Assembly: GCA_964436865.1 (NCBI GenBank) | Contig: CAYTFK010000113.1 | Span: 1 to 18,877 of the forward strand | Source of the DNA: JAXGPP01 sp964436865 | GTDB lineage: Bacteria; Planctomycetota; Planctomycetia; Pirellulales; Thermoguttaceae | DNA: 18,877 nt | Direction: 5' to 3' | Shown here: piece by piece, positions 7,721 to 14,190 of the stretch | How the letters are laid out: each line of letters begins with the position of its first letter | How positions within the stretch are numbered: the first letter of the stretch is position 1 | Position numbers and translations under genes: made by a program | Notes under the pieces: generated by a model | What the model saw: only the letters and a program-made list of their open reading frames with translations | Told to the model about the DNA's origin: nothing | The model's database searches: none

Positions 7721-8533
7721 TCAGCCGAGAACCTCGATATCCAATTCAATGTCGTCGAAGGGGACAGCCGCGAGGGTTCTCGTCAGGTCAAGCACCGCCG
7801 CACACGCCAATTGCTTTCCGTAATAGGAACGAGACTGGCCATGGACGATCAGACGACCCTCAATGATCTCGATCCTGAGGCCACGGACCTGGCCGTGGGT
7901 CCGCGCCGCGATTCCTCGCATCAGCACGGATTGCCAGTCGACGTCGCCGTTCAGCGGTGGTGGCGCCAGCCGCCCGACACCGTTGGCCAATTGGCGGATG
8001 ACGCAGGCCATTCTCTCCGGCGCAAGGGGCTTGGACTCCCGGGCGCATACGGGAAAGACCTCGTCTTCCGGTCGCGTGCGCCAGCCTGGCGGTGCGTGCA
8101 GGAGGATCGGCACTGCACGGCCGACGCTCGCCTCTCGCACCAGGCCGCGCACCTCGTCCGTTTCCAACTGAAGAACCGCGGGGTCCAGGACAAGAACCTG
8201 GGGACGGCCAGCGAGCAGACGGCGGATACAGTCCTGCGCGTTGCTCGCCGCCTCGACATCCAATCCCTTCGCCGCGAGCGCGTCTCGATAGAACAACGAC
8301 ACCGCCCTGTCGGCATCGGCGATCAGAACCCGTACAGGCTTGCCGTCCGCTTCCGGCGGAGTTGACTGCCGGGCTGCCGCAGGTCGCCACACGTCCTGGC
8401 GCCGGACAGTCGTATCGGGCGACGCCGTGATACCGAGACGGACTCTCCTTTCCGAGACCGCGACGATGGCGATCGTAACACCGCGGCTCGGCAGCACCAC
8501 CTCTTCCCCCACGGTGCGGTTGAACACAAGCAT
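7721..8533 (-). CDS. CsrA-REC-BON fusion: RNA-binding regulator with receiver domain
   Basis: A 270-residue three-domain protein. Residues 1-50 are a full CsrA/RsmA domain (MLVFNRTVGEEV, then RVRLGITASPDTTVRRQDVW); Arg6 and Arg45 align with RNA-contacting Arg6 and Arg44 of E. coli CsrA, allowing a one-residue insertion. After a short Pro-rich linker, residues 67-182 form a receiver fold: Asp73/Asp75 acidic pair (LIADAD), Asp117 as phospho-acceptor (VLVLDP) and Lys168 (ESKP), but Ala147 replaces the usual Thr/Ser (ILLHAPP). Residues 213-270 look like a BON-type domain (GLRIEIIEGRLIVHG, SYYGKQLA). CsrA normally is a dimer of about 60 residues that controls translation and mRNA stability. No signal peptide is present, so it should be cytoplasmic. 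AGGAG lies eight bases before the ATG at 8533, and this site itself reads AAGGA, a CsrA-type motif, hinting at self-control. It starts 22 bases after the response regulator stop, so the two are one operon. CsrA and REC calls are firm; BON is likely. Confidence 0.88.
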   Translation of the reverse strand: MLVFNRTVGEEVVLPSRGVTIAIVAVSERRVRLGITASPDTTVRRQDVWRPAAARQSTPPEADGKPVRVLIADADRAVSLFYRDALAAKGLDVEAASNAQDCIRRLLAGRPQVLVLDPAVLQLETDEVRGLVREASVGRAVPILLHAPPGWRTRPEDEVFPVCARESKPLAPERMACVIRQLANGVGRLAPPPLNGDVDWQSVLMRGIAARTHGQVRGLRIEIIEGRLIVHGQSRSYYGKQLACAAVLDLTRTLAAVPFDDIELDIEVLG

Positions 8534-8555
8534 CGGGACTGCTCCTTGCGGACTT

Positions 8556-9023
8556 CTACGCGATCCCAGCTTCGGACGCTCCGCTCGTCGGCGGTTGGTG
8601 GGAAGACGACGCGGACGGCTTTGCTCGGATCGGTGGAAGGCCGGGACGGACCAGTCTCCGGCCGCGACGCGAGGCCAAGACCGAGACGATGGTGCGCTTC
8701 ACTTCCGAGAAATCCTCTCCCTTCTCGATGCAGGCGTCGGCAAAGGCGCTGCGGGGATCGCGCATGCAGAGTTCGTCATTGTTGGTGAAGAAGATGACAT
8801 GGACCGCCGGGTCAAGGGCGGCGATGCGTTCGGCCGCTTCCAGACCGCTGAGTTGCGGCATCCAGATGTCCAGGATGGCAACATCGGGCCGCTGCGATTC
8901 GACGATCGCCAGGGCCTCATTGCCGTCCCTCGCCAACAGCACCCGATAACCTTCCGCCTCGAGTTCCTGCTTCAGGAACTCGCGAATATTGGCGGAATCA
9001 TCGGCAAATAGAATCGTAATCAC
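8556..9023 (-). CDS. Single-domain response regulator (REC only)
   Basis: A CheY-like receiver of about 155 residues with no output domain. The chemistry is complete: Asp8-Asp9 (FADDS), phospho-acceptor Asp52 (AILDIWMPQLSG), Thr80 (IFFTNND) and Lys101 (CIEKGED). The last 35 residues are a Ser/Pro-rich, probably disordered tail. The start is uncertain: a GTG at 9023 places the receiver fold immediately at the N-terminus, but no good ribosome site precedes it, and the frame stays open upstream to about 9143. The 137-base gap to the lipoprotein gene includes a 12-bp palindrome TTGCCGCGGCAA (9082-9093). It is followed 22 bases later by the CsrA-REC-BON gene. It may pass phosphate to, or compete for a kinase with, the receiver of that fusion. 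No kinase gene adjoins it directly; the nearest is the histidine kinase at 12291-13802. Confidence 0.87.
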   Translation of the reverse strand: MITILFADDSANIREFLKQELEAEGYRVLLARDGNEALAIVESQRPDVAILDIWMPQLSGLEAAERIAALDPAVHVIFFTNNDELCMRDPRSAFADACIEKGEDFSEVKRTIVSVLASRRGRRLVRPGLPPIRAKPSASSSHQPPTSGASEAGIA

Positions 9024-9160
9024 TGGGCATCTGATCGTGAAGGACAACGGAACGGACACTCCCGCGGCGGAGACTCGGCAGTTGCCGCGGCAAATGTCGC
9101 AAGAACTTGGTGCTGTTGGCGAGGCGTCCCACACACGGGGCAAACTTGCGAAGCGGATCT

Positions 9161-9508
9161 TTATTTCTTCACCGGCGCATTCGTCTCCGCCGGAGGAGCT
9201 GCTTCCCCGGCCTGCGCGGGCTTCGGGGCCTTAGGCTCTTGAGCGACTGTTGCGGTCTTACTCGGTTCCGGGGCCCGGGCCGGTTCTGTCTTTGTCGGTT
9301 CCTGGCGGCCGACGGAGTGCTTCGACCCGTGCTCTTTCTCGGACGATATGACTGGCTTCATCGCCGTCCTTTCGTGAGCTGCCGCGGGAGCCACGGTAGT
9401 GGCCATTGGCTTTGCTTGTGTCTTAGGCGTGCTCGGCGTCTTATTTTCGGCGCACCCGACGCATATGACAGTCAGAACAAGCAGCAAGGCGATCGCAAAT
9501 CTGTTCAT
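9161..9508 (-). CDS. Small Lys/Pro/Ala-rich lipoprotein
   Basis: A 115-residue protein starting MNRFAIALLLVLTVICVGC, a lipoprotein-type signal peptide with Cys19 as the likely lipidated residue; the lipobox (ICVGC) is slightly atypical because Cys rather than Leu stands three before it. The remaining 95 residues are low-complexity, rich in Lys, Pro, Ala, Thr and Glu, and look unstructured, as in a tether spanning the periplasm or binding peptidoglycan or polyanions. AGGAG (complement of 9517-9521) lies eight bases before the ATG, which fixes the start; the longer open frame back to 9721 is non-coding leader. A strong hairpin with a CsrA-type motif in its loop lies 30 bases upstream of the start codon. 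No family recognised. Confidence 0.75.
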   Translation of the reverse strand: MNRFAIALLLVLTVICVGCAENKTPSTPKTQAKPMATTVAPAAAHERTAMKPVISSEKEHGSKHSVGRQEPTKTEPARAPEPSKTATVAQEPKAPKPAQAGEAAPPAETNAPVKK

Positions 9509-9538
9509 CTTTTCGTCTCCTGACAACACAACCTTTCC

Positions 9539-9578
9539 GGCTGCAGGAACTCGAATCCGTTTTCGAGTTTCTGCAGCC
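9539..9578 (-). promoter_or_regulatory. 17-bp leader hairpin with ANGGA loop (candidate CsrA site)
   Basis: Arms 9539-9555 and 9562-9578 pair over 17 positions with one mismatch (positions 9547 and 9570), closing a six-base loop. In the minus-strand transcript the loop reads AACGGA, which contains A-N-G-G-A, the motif CsrA-family proteins bind when shown in a hairpin loop. The loop GGA is 35 bases upstream of the GGA in the lipoprotein ribosome site. No T-run follows, which argues against a simple terminator of the upstream PDZ gene, although that gene ends only 124 bases earlier. Confidence 0.6.
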
Positions 9579-9599
9579 TGTGAATGAATGGGATTCACA
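9579..9599. repeat. Second short inverted repeat next to the leader hairpin
   Basis: TGTGAAT and ATTCACA, perfect over 7 bp with a seven-base loop, directly abutting the 17-bp hairpin. Together they give two tandem structures in the untranslated region before the lipoprotein. The role is unknown; it could be an operator for a dimeric regulator or part of a folded leader. Confidence 0.45.
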
Positions 9600-9701
9600 C
9601 TTCTCTGGAGCGCCGATAGCGAAGGGCGCGCGGCCGACTGTGGCGGAGAGCCAGGCCTCGAAACGACGTCGTCAACACTCGCGGGCGACCGCGCTCTCCG
9701 T

Positions 9702-10484
9702 TTAATGTGCGAGGTCGTCAAAGTCCCAGATCACGCCCTGCCCGAACATTGCGCTCTGTCCCGACATGTCCAGGGCTCGGAGCAGATGGCCGCGTTCGGC
9801 ATCGGGCATGCCCCGTTCGGACTCGATGGCCTTGCGGAGCTCGTCGCGAGTGCCTTCAAAGGCGCGCGCGTCGACTTTGCCCTCCTTGTCGCGATACTTG
9901 ATCTCCGCCTTAAAGCGGTTTTCGCCAATCCGAGTGAGCGTCATCGAGTCAAAGCTGCTCCAGCGCTCCTCCTTCTCCTGAGATGCCGCTGCATGGGGGC
10001 GACCCTCGCTGGCCGGTTGCCGAAAAACCTGGTGCACGCGCGGCGCGGGCGCCATCGCTCGTTCCCCCAGGGTGACAATGATTTGCTCGGACTTGCCGCC
10101 GCGAACAATCTGCAGTTTCACCTCGCGGCCTACTTTGTCCTCTTGGACCAGCTTGACGAATTGTTCCGGCGAGAGCACTTCCCGGTCGCCATATTTCAGC
10201 ACGATGTCGTGCACTCTGAGGCCCGCCTTATCGGCCGGCGACCCTTTGGACACCTGGATGGCGAGGACTCCGCGCCCGGCGGGAACGATACTCGTCAACT
10301 GATCCGCCAGGGCGGGAGGCAGGGCCTCGATTGCCAAGCCGAGGAAGGGGCGAACTGTCGCGGCCGCTTCCTTCTTCACCGCAGGCGCCTTGGGCTGGGC
10401 AGGCAACCTCTCCCAGGTCTCCGCGGCCATTGCCGTGCCGGCCAAGAGCACGGCAACGGCACCTAGTGTCAACAACCTCCTCAT
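9702..10484 (-). CDS. Secreted PDZ-domain protein
   Basis: A 260-residue protein with a Sec signal peptide (MRRLLTLGAVAVLLAGTAMA, cleavage near residue 20) and one PDZ domain at about 46-140. The PDZ domain shows the binding-loop region PFLGLAIEALPPAL, then SPADKAGLRVHDIVLKYGD and VKLQIVRGGK, most like HtrA/DegP PDZ repeats. No protease triad is present, so it is a binding or adaptor protein rather than a peptidase. Residues about 178-250 form a further conserved-looking module (FDSMTLTRIG, YRDKEGKVDARAFEGTRDEL) I cannot name. GAGGAG lies eight bases before the ATG at 10484. Upstream are a sigma-54 promoter and a dyad that could bind the sigma-54 activator encoded next door, so it is probably an induced envelope-response gene. 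Confidence 0.85.
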   Translation of the reverse strand: MRRLLTLGAVAVLLAGTAMAAETWERLPAQPKAPAVKKEAAATVRPFLGLAIEALPPALADQLTSIVPAGRGVLAIQVSKGSPADKAGLRVHDIVLKYGDREVLSPEQFVKLVQEDKVGREVKLQIVRGGKSEQIIVTLGERAMAPAPRVHQVFRQPASEGRPHAAASQEKEERWSSFDSMTLTRIGENRFKAEIKYRDKEGKVDARAFEGTRDELRKAIESERGMPDAERGHLLRALDMSGQSAMFGQGVIWDFDDLAH

Positions 10485-10537
10485 AGCGAGATCTCCTCTA
10501 TCCTGAAATTGAATCTACCGGCTACGGTGAGCTATCA

Positions 10538-10553
10538 AGCAAGGCATGCGCCA
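10538..10553 (-). promoter_or_regulatory. Sigma-54 promoter of the PDZ gene
   Basis: On the minus strand: TGGCGC, five bases, TTGCT. This preserves the invariant GG and GC elements with exactly ten bases between them, as the -24/-12 promoters of RpoN require (consensus TGGCAC-N5-TTGCW, one mismatch in these core blocks; the flanking consensus bases match less well). Predicted transcription start is near 10527, about 43 bases before the ATG at 10484. The neighbouring gene encodes a sigma-54 activator, which strengthens the call. Confidence 0.68.
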
Positions 10554-10577
10554 CTTCCCGATCTTCATTTGGAATCG

Positions 10578-10608
10578 CCGCAACTGATGGAGCTATCATG
10601 AGTTGCGG
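10578..10608. promoter_or_regulatory. Inverted repeat, candidate activator (UAS) site
   Basis: Arms CCGCAACTGATG and CATGAGTTGCGG are inverted repeats matching at 11 of 12 positions around a seven-base centre. The centre lies about 65 bases upstream of the start predicted from the sigma-54 promoter, a position compatible with binding of a dimeric NtrC-type activator. I found no second copy in the window. It could alternatively form an RNA hairpin in read-through from the activator gene. Confidence 0.5.
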
Positions 10609-10855
10609 ACTGGTTGGAACGGCCGTGCCATGCGGGCGGCGCGGCCGCGCGCGCCGGCAAGGCGGCGGAGTGCCGGTTTTCCGGCGATCGCGTCGGATCA
10701 TCCGCGAAGCGACCGGGCGGGTGATCGCGGCGAAACAGACTTCGGGGCTGTCATCGCCGGGAGGATGGCTTGATCCGCCAGAAAGCCGGACGAGAAGGCG
10801 ACGATTCGTGCCCTGCCCCCGCTTCCTCCGGCGAAGCACAGTCCGACCCGCATAG

Positions 10856-10881
10856 CGCAAGCGGTTGCGAGCGATTCGCTC
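10856..10881 (-). terminator. Possible weak terminator after the sigma-54 activator gene
   Basis: Two short hairpins sit at the activator stop codon: GAGCG-ATT-CGCTC (10869-10881, overlapping the stop) and CGCAA-GCGG-TTGCG (10856-10869). Each has a 5-bp stem and neither is followed by a T-run, so they would at best be weak or protein-assisted. Confidence 0.25.
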
Positions 10882-12313
10882 AAGTCTGCAGGGGATCGCC
10901 GTCGGCGGAGAGGCGATGCTTCTGAAGCTTGTCGTACAGCGTCTGCCGCGGCAATCCCAGCAATCGCGCGGCATGGGTCTGATTCCCCTTCGTCTGGCGG
11001 AGGGCCTCGCTGATCAAGAGGGTCTCGACGCGATAGAGGAACCGTTCGTGCGCCTGCTCGCCTCCGGCATTATGCAAATGGCGACGCACCAGGTCGCGAA
11101 GGGTTTCTTCGTCGGCATGCTCCAGCGCAGAAGCGGACTGCTGGGCCGACTGGGCGAATAGCCGCGACAGATCCGCTGCTTGAATCGAATGTCCGCCGGT
11201 CGAGATGATCAGCCGCTGGATGCAGTGCTCGAGTTCGCGCACATTGCCGGGCCAGGCGCGGTTCGTCAACATCTCCAGCGCCTCTTGAGAGAGAGGCGGG
11301 GTATCGATCTTCAACTCCCGGGCGAACCGGTTCGCGAAGTACATTACCAGATCGCGTATATCGTCGCGTCTTTCCCGCAGTGGGGGCAAGTGGATGGTAA
11401 ACACGTCAAGACGATGAAAGAGATCCTCGCGAAAAAGGCCTTCCGAGATCGCCTTCTCCAAGTTTCGATTGGTGGCGGCAAGCACGCGAACGTCACTGCG
11501 AATCGTCTCATTGCCGCCCAGTCGCTGGAAGCTCTTGTCTTCGAGCACGCGCAGTATTTTGGCCTGGACGCCCAAGGGCATATCCCCGATCTCGTCGAGG
11601 AACAAAGTCCCCTGGTCCGCCTGCTGGAATTTGCCGATCCGCTCCCCGACCGAACCGGTAAAAGCCCCTCGCTCGTGGCCGAACAATTCGCTCTCCAGAA
11701 GCGTCTCGGGAATTGCGGCGCAGTTGACAACAATGAGGAGTTGTTCCGCGCGGTGGCTATGCTGGTAAATCGCACGGGCAACCAGCTCCTTTCCAGTACC
11801 GGATTCGCCGCGAATCAGGACGGCGGCGTCCGTATGTGCCACACGCCCGATGGCCTTGTAAACCTCCTGCATCGCGGCACTCTGCCCCACAATCGCGTCC
11901 CCCGTAATCGCAGTCTCGTTCATCCCGACGGCCACCTGGCCTCGCATCAGCCTGCCCGCCTCCAACGCTCTCTCGATCGTCGCCAGCATCTGCTCGGGTT
12001 CAATCGGCTTGAGCTGGTAATCGAACGCCCCCAGCCGCGTGGCCTCGATCGCCGTGCTCATGGTCCCGTGACCGGTGATGACCACAACCGGCAATTTCGG
12101 ATGCTCGCGCTTCATCAACCGAAGCGCCTCCAGGCCGCTCATCCCCGGCAGTTGGATATCGAGGATTGCCAGGTCGACCGCGGCGCCCTGCAACTGCTTG
12201 ATCGCGGTTTCCGCGCGGCGCGCCGTCACGACGTCGTGCTCCAGGCCACCCAGGATTTCCTCAAAGGCGGCCAGCATCGCGGTGTCATCGTCAACGATGA
12301 GAATCCGGCTCAT
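10880..12313 (-). CDS. NtrC-family sigma-54-dependent response regulator
   Basis: A 477-residue activator with three domains. The receiver (1-118) has Asp8-Asp10, phospho-acceptor Asp52 (LDIQLPGMSG), Thr80 and Lys102. The AAA+ sigma-54 interaction domain (about 141-370) shows Walker A GESGTGKE (169-176), the sigma-54 contact loop GAFTGS (216-221, with Ser in place of the usual final Ala), Walker B GTLFLDEIGD (235-244) and the arginine-finger region FREDLFHRL. A Fis-type helix-turn-helix ends the protein (about 443-466, NQTHAARLLGLPRQTLYDKL). The ATG at 12313 has GGAG eight bases upstream and lies inside the end of the histidine kinase gene (23-base overlap), so the two are translationally coupled. 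It should hydrolyse ATP to open promoters held by sigma-54; the best visible target is the PDZ gene promoter just downstream. Confidence 0.96.
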   Translation of the reverse strand: MSRILIVDDDTAMLAAFEEILGGLEHDVVTARRAETAIKQLQGAAVDLAILDIQLPGMSGLEALRLMKREHPKLPVVVITGHGTMSTAIEATRLGAFDYQLKPIEPEQMLATIERALEAGRLMRGQVAVGMNETAITGDAIVGQSAAMQEVYKAIGRVAHTDAAVLIRGESGTGKELVARAIYQHSHRAEQLLIVVNCAAIPETLLESELFGHERGAFTGSVGERIGKFQQADQGTLFLDEIGDMPLGVQAKILRVLEDKSFQRLGGNETIRSDVRVLAATNRNLEKAISEGLFREDLFHRLDVFTIHLPPLRERRDDIRDLVMYFANRFARELKIDTPPLSQEALEMLTNRAWPGNVRELEHCIQRLIISTGGHSIQAADLSRLFAQSAQQSASALEHADEETLRDLVRRHLHNAGGEQAHERFLYRVETLLISEALRQTKGNQTHAARLLGLPRQTLYDKLQKHRLSADGDPLQT

Positions 12314-13802
12314 CGCTTTTCTCCAGTGCTCTGGGAAGTCGAACTGCAAAAGTACTGCCGCCGGCCGTCGAGCTTTCCAGCACGAGCTGGCCTCCCTGTG
12401 CCGCCAGGATGTTTGCCGCGATGCACAAACCAAGCCCCGTGCCCTGCTCCTTCGTCGTGAAGAACGGCTCGAACAGCCGCGAGCGGATCTCATCCGGGAT
12501 TCCAGAACCGGTGTCCGTGACCCGCGTCACCACGCTTCCCGTTCCAACGGCATCATCCTCGGCGCGGCACGAAATCGAAATCTCCCCACCCTCTGCCATC
12601 GCTTCTGCCGCGTTGTCCAACAGGTTGACGAAGACCTGCCTGAGTTGCTCCGCATCCGCCATGACCCGGGGCAGTCCCGCCGCATAATCCTGCACCACGC
12701 GGATGTTCTTTGTTTCGAGCCACGGGTGCACGATCTCCAAAGTCTTCCCGAGGATCTGGACTATGTCGTGAGATCCGATCTTCGGAGAGGGGGGGCGAGA
12801 GAACTCCAAAACACTGCGGACGATGCCCTCCAGTCTGTTGATCTCCTCGCCGAGGATCTGGTATTTGTGCTCCAGCGCCGGGTCTGCTCCCCCCGCCTTG
12901 CGGATGGAGTACAGCCACATCTTCATCGAGCTCAACGGGTTCCTCATCTCGTGAGCGACGCTGGCGGTGAGTTTCCCCACGGCGGCCAGTTTCTCCGCGT
13001 TCCACATCCGGTTCCGGCTCTCTTCCAACGCGCTGCGTGTTTCCGCCGCGTTGGCCATGATGGTCCGAAAGTGGCGGCCGACGGACCGAACCTCGTCATC
13101 GGCCAACTCCGCCGCTTCATCCGGCGAGTACCCCTCGTGAGCTTGCGCGTCGTTCGCCAGACGCCGCAGGGGAACGAACACGCGCTGGACGAGCAGCCAT
13201 ACCAGAGCCACAGCCAATCCCGCGATGGTGACCGAACCGAGCGACACGAACCAGGCCGCCATGACGCTGGAATGTCGGGCGTGTTCCGTTGCCGATTCAA
13301 TATTCCCGTCGATCTTGTCAATGAGTTCTTCGCACTGCCGATACGCTTCCCGGAATGCGGGCCAGACCTCGTCACGGACGGTTACAACGGCTGCTTCATG
13401 CCGGCCTTCGTTGGCCTGCAGTACTGCCTTGTCCCGTTTCGCGGCGTACTCGGCGTATGATTTCTGCAGGCGGCCCAAGATCTCTCTCTCCTGAAAATCG
13501 TGCGCGCTCGCCCGGGCGCGGGACAGCCAATGGCCAAATGCTGCCTTCGCGCCCTGCAACTGCTCCAGCCATGATTGATCGCCTTCGCTCAGGATGTAGG
13601 ACGTGACTACTCCCTTCTGGTCCGAGAGGGCAATTTCCACCTCTTCCGCCGCCTTGAGACTCGGCAGGCTGTCTTCGACGATGGAGCCCATCCGTGTCGT
13701 CGTCGTGTGCAATGAGACCAACATGGCCACGGCGATCGTGTCGGCCAATGCCGCGATGGCAGCCATCGCAAGAACCAGTCTGGTACCAAGCGACAGTCGC
13801 AT
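12291..13802 (-). CDS. Membrane sensor histidine kinase (NtrB/AtoS-like)
   Basis: A 503-residue kinase, partner of the sigma-54 activator that follows with an overlapping start. TM1 is at about 10-31 and TM2 at about 182-206. The 150 residues between them are helical and charged without cysteines, resembling a four-helix-bundle sensor. A HAMP linker (about 207-260) and a coiled stretch lead to the dimerisation helix with phospho-acceptor His284 (SVAHEMRNPLSSMKM). The ATPase domain has the N box (Asn393, Asn397 in FVNLLDNAAEAM), G1 (DTGSGIP, Asp430), F box (LFEPFFTTKEQG) and G2 (GTGLGL). The ATG at 13802 is chosen because GGAGG lies eight bases upstream and TM1 then follows; an in-frame ATG at 13844 lacks this. 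The ligand is unknown; the four-helix type often reads envelope state or small molecules. Confidence 0.95.
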   Translation of the reverse strand: MRLSLGTRLVLAMAAIAALADTIAVAMLVSLHTTTTRMGSIVEDSLPSLKAAEEVEIALSDQKGVVTSYILSEGDQSWLEQLQGAKAAFGHWLSRARASAHDFQEREILGRLQKSYAEYAAKRDKAVLQANEGRHEAAVVTVRDEVWPAFREAYRQCEELIDKIDGNIESATEHARHSSVMAAWFVSLGSVTIAGLAVALVWLLVQRVFVPLRRLANDAQAHEGYSPDEAAELADDEVRSVGRHFRTIMANAAETRSALEESRNRMWNAEKLAAVGKLTASVAHEMRNPLSSMKMWLYSIRKAGGADPALEHKYQILGEEINRLEGIVRSVLEFSRPPSPKIGSHDIVQILGKTLEIVHPWLETKNIRVVQDYAAGLPRVMADAEQLRQVFVNLLDNAAEAMAEGGEISISCRAEDDAVGTGSVVTRVTDTGSGIPDEIRSRLFEPFFTTKEQGTGLGLCIAANILAAQGGQLVLESSTAGGSTFAVRLPRALEKSDEPDSHR

Positions 13803-13842
13803 TTGGAGGTCCTCCGTCAAGGCGGCTCGCGGTGATATGTTC

Positions 13843-13848
13843 ATTGTA
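13843..13848 (-). promoter_or_regulatory. Possible -10 element of the histidine kinase operon
   Basis: TACAAT on the minus strand, five of six to the sigma-70 -10 consensus, about 41 bases upstream of the kinase ATG. No -35 is apparent, so this is a weak call. Confidence 0.28.
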
Positions 13849-14023
13849 CCGGCAGCGGTGCGCTATTCCCGCCATTACCGCCGCCCGCGGAAGGGTGCTA
13901 CTCGTAAGGTTGCCGAACTGGGTTGAGATCGATAATCACCCTGGAGCAGTCAGCCTTGTGACGACGCGCCGGTTTGCCCTTGCTTGCTGATGCTCCTGAC
14001 GCCACAGATCGGCAATGGGTCCG

Positions 14024-14040
14024 GTTTCGGCGGCCGAAAC
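14024..14040. repeat. Short near-perfect palindrome between the kinase and metG
   Basis: GTTTCGGC and GCCGAAAC flank a single central G (8-bp arms). It lies about 150 bases ahead of metG and 220 ahead of the kinase start. It could be an operator or chance; no second copy was noticed. Confidence 0.3.
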
Positions 14041-14190
14041 GGCTGGGACATCCGTCCTGCCCTTTCGGGTGGCATGGTTCCATGCGCGGGGCGAGTCGCT
14101 GCTCTCCCCCGCTGACTGACGGTTTGTTACAATTTGCCCTTTCGCCGCTTTGGTCAACAGGCGGCAATTTCTGTTGTGGACGGACGACGC

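Larger units (their letters stand above)
10485..10879. other. Regulatory intergenic region upstream of the PDZ gene
   Basis: 395 bases between the sigma-54 activator stop and the PDZ gene. It contains a GG-N10-GC promoter, a 31-bp dyad and, next to the activator stop, two small hairpins (each listed separately). The 10610-10850 stretch has open frames in several phases but none with a ribosome site or protein-like composition; I see no gene there. Confidence 0.6.
13803..14190. other. Divergent intergenic region between the kinase and metG
   Basis: 388 bases separating divergent genes, so both promoters must lie here. On each strand a TACAAT hexamer sits upstream of the gene (plus strand 14128-14133 for metG; minus strand 13843-13848 for the kinase), but neither has a recognisable -35 at normal spacing. 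No protein-like frame with a ribosome site was found, and no T-box-like structure for metG is apparent. Confidence 0.45.

Noticed and set aside
7350..7721. A 123-codon minus-strand frame between the CsrA fusion and the small basic protein
   Set aside because: It ends inside the small basic protein leader, overlaps its promoter, lacks a ribosome site and has no protein-like pattern.
9601..9700. A TTGACG hexamer upstream of the lipoprotein as a -35 element
   Set aside because: No -10-like hexamer occurs at 15-19 bases from it.
10522..10974. A minus-strand Arg/Pro-rich frame of 150 codons in the PDZ upstream region
   Set aside because: It overlaps the sigma-54 promoter, the dyad and the end of the activator gene, and has no ribosome site.
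14105..14133. A full sigma-70 promoter for metG around TACAAT at 14128-14133
   Set aside because: There is no -35-like hexamer at suitable spacing, so only the -10 resemblance is noted in the intergenic entry.
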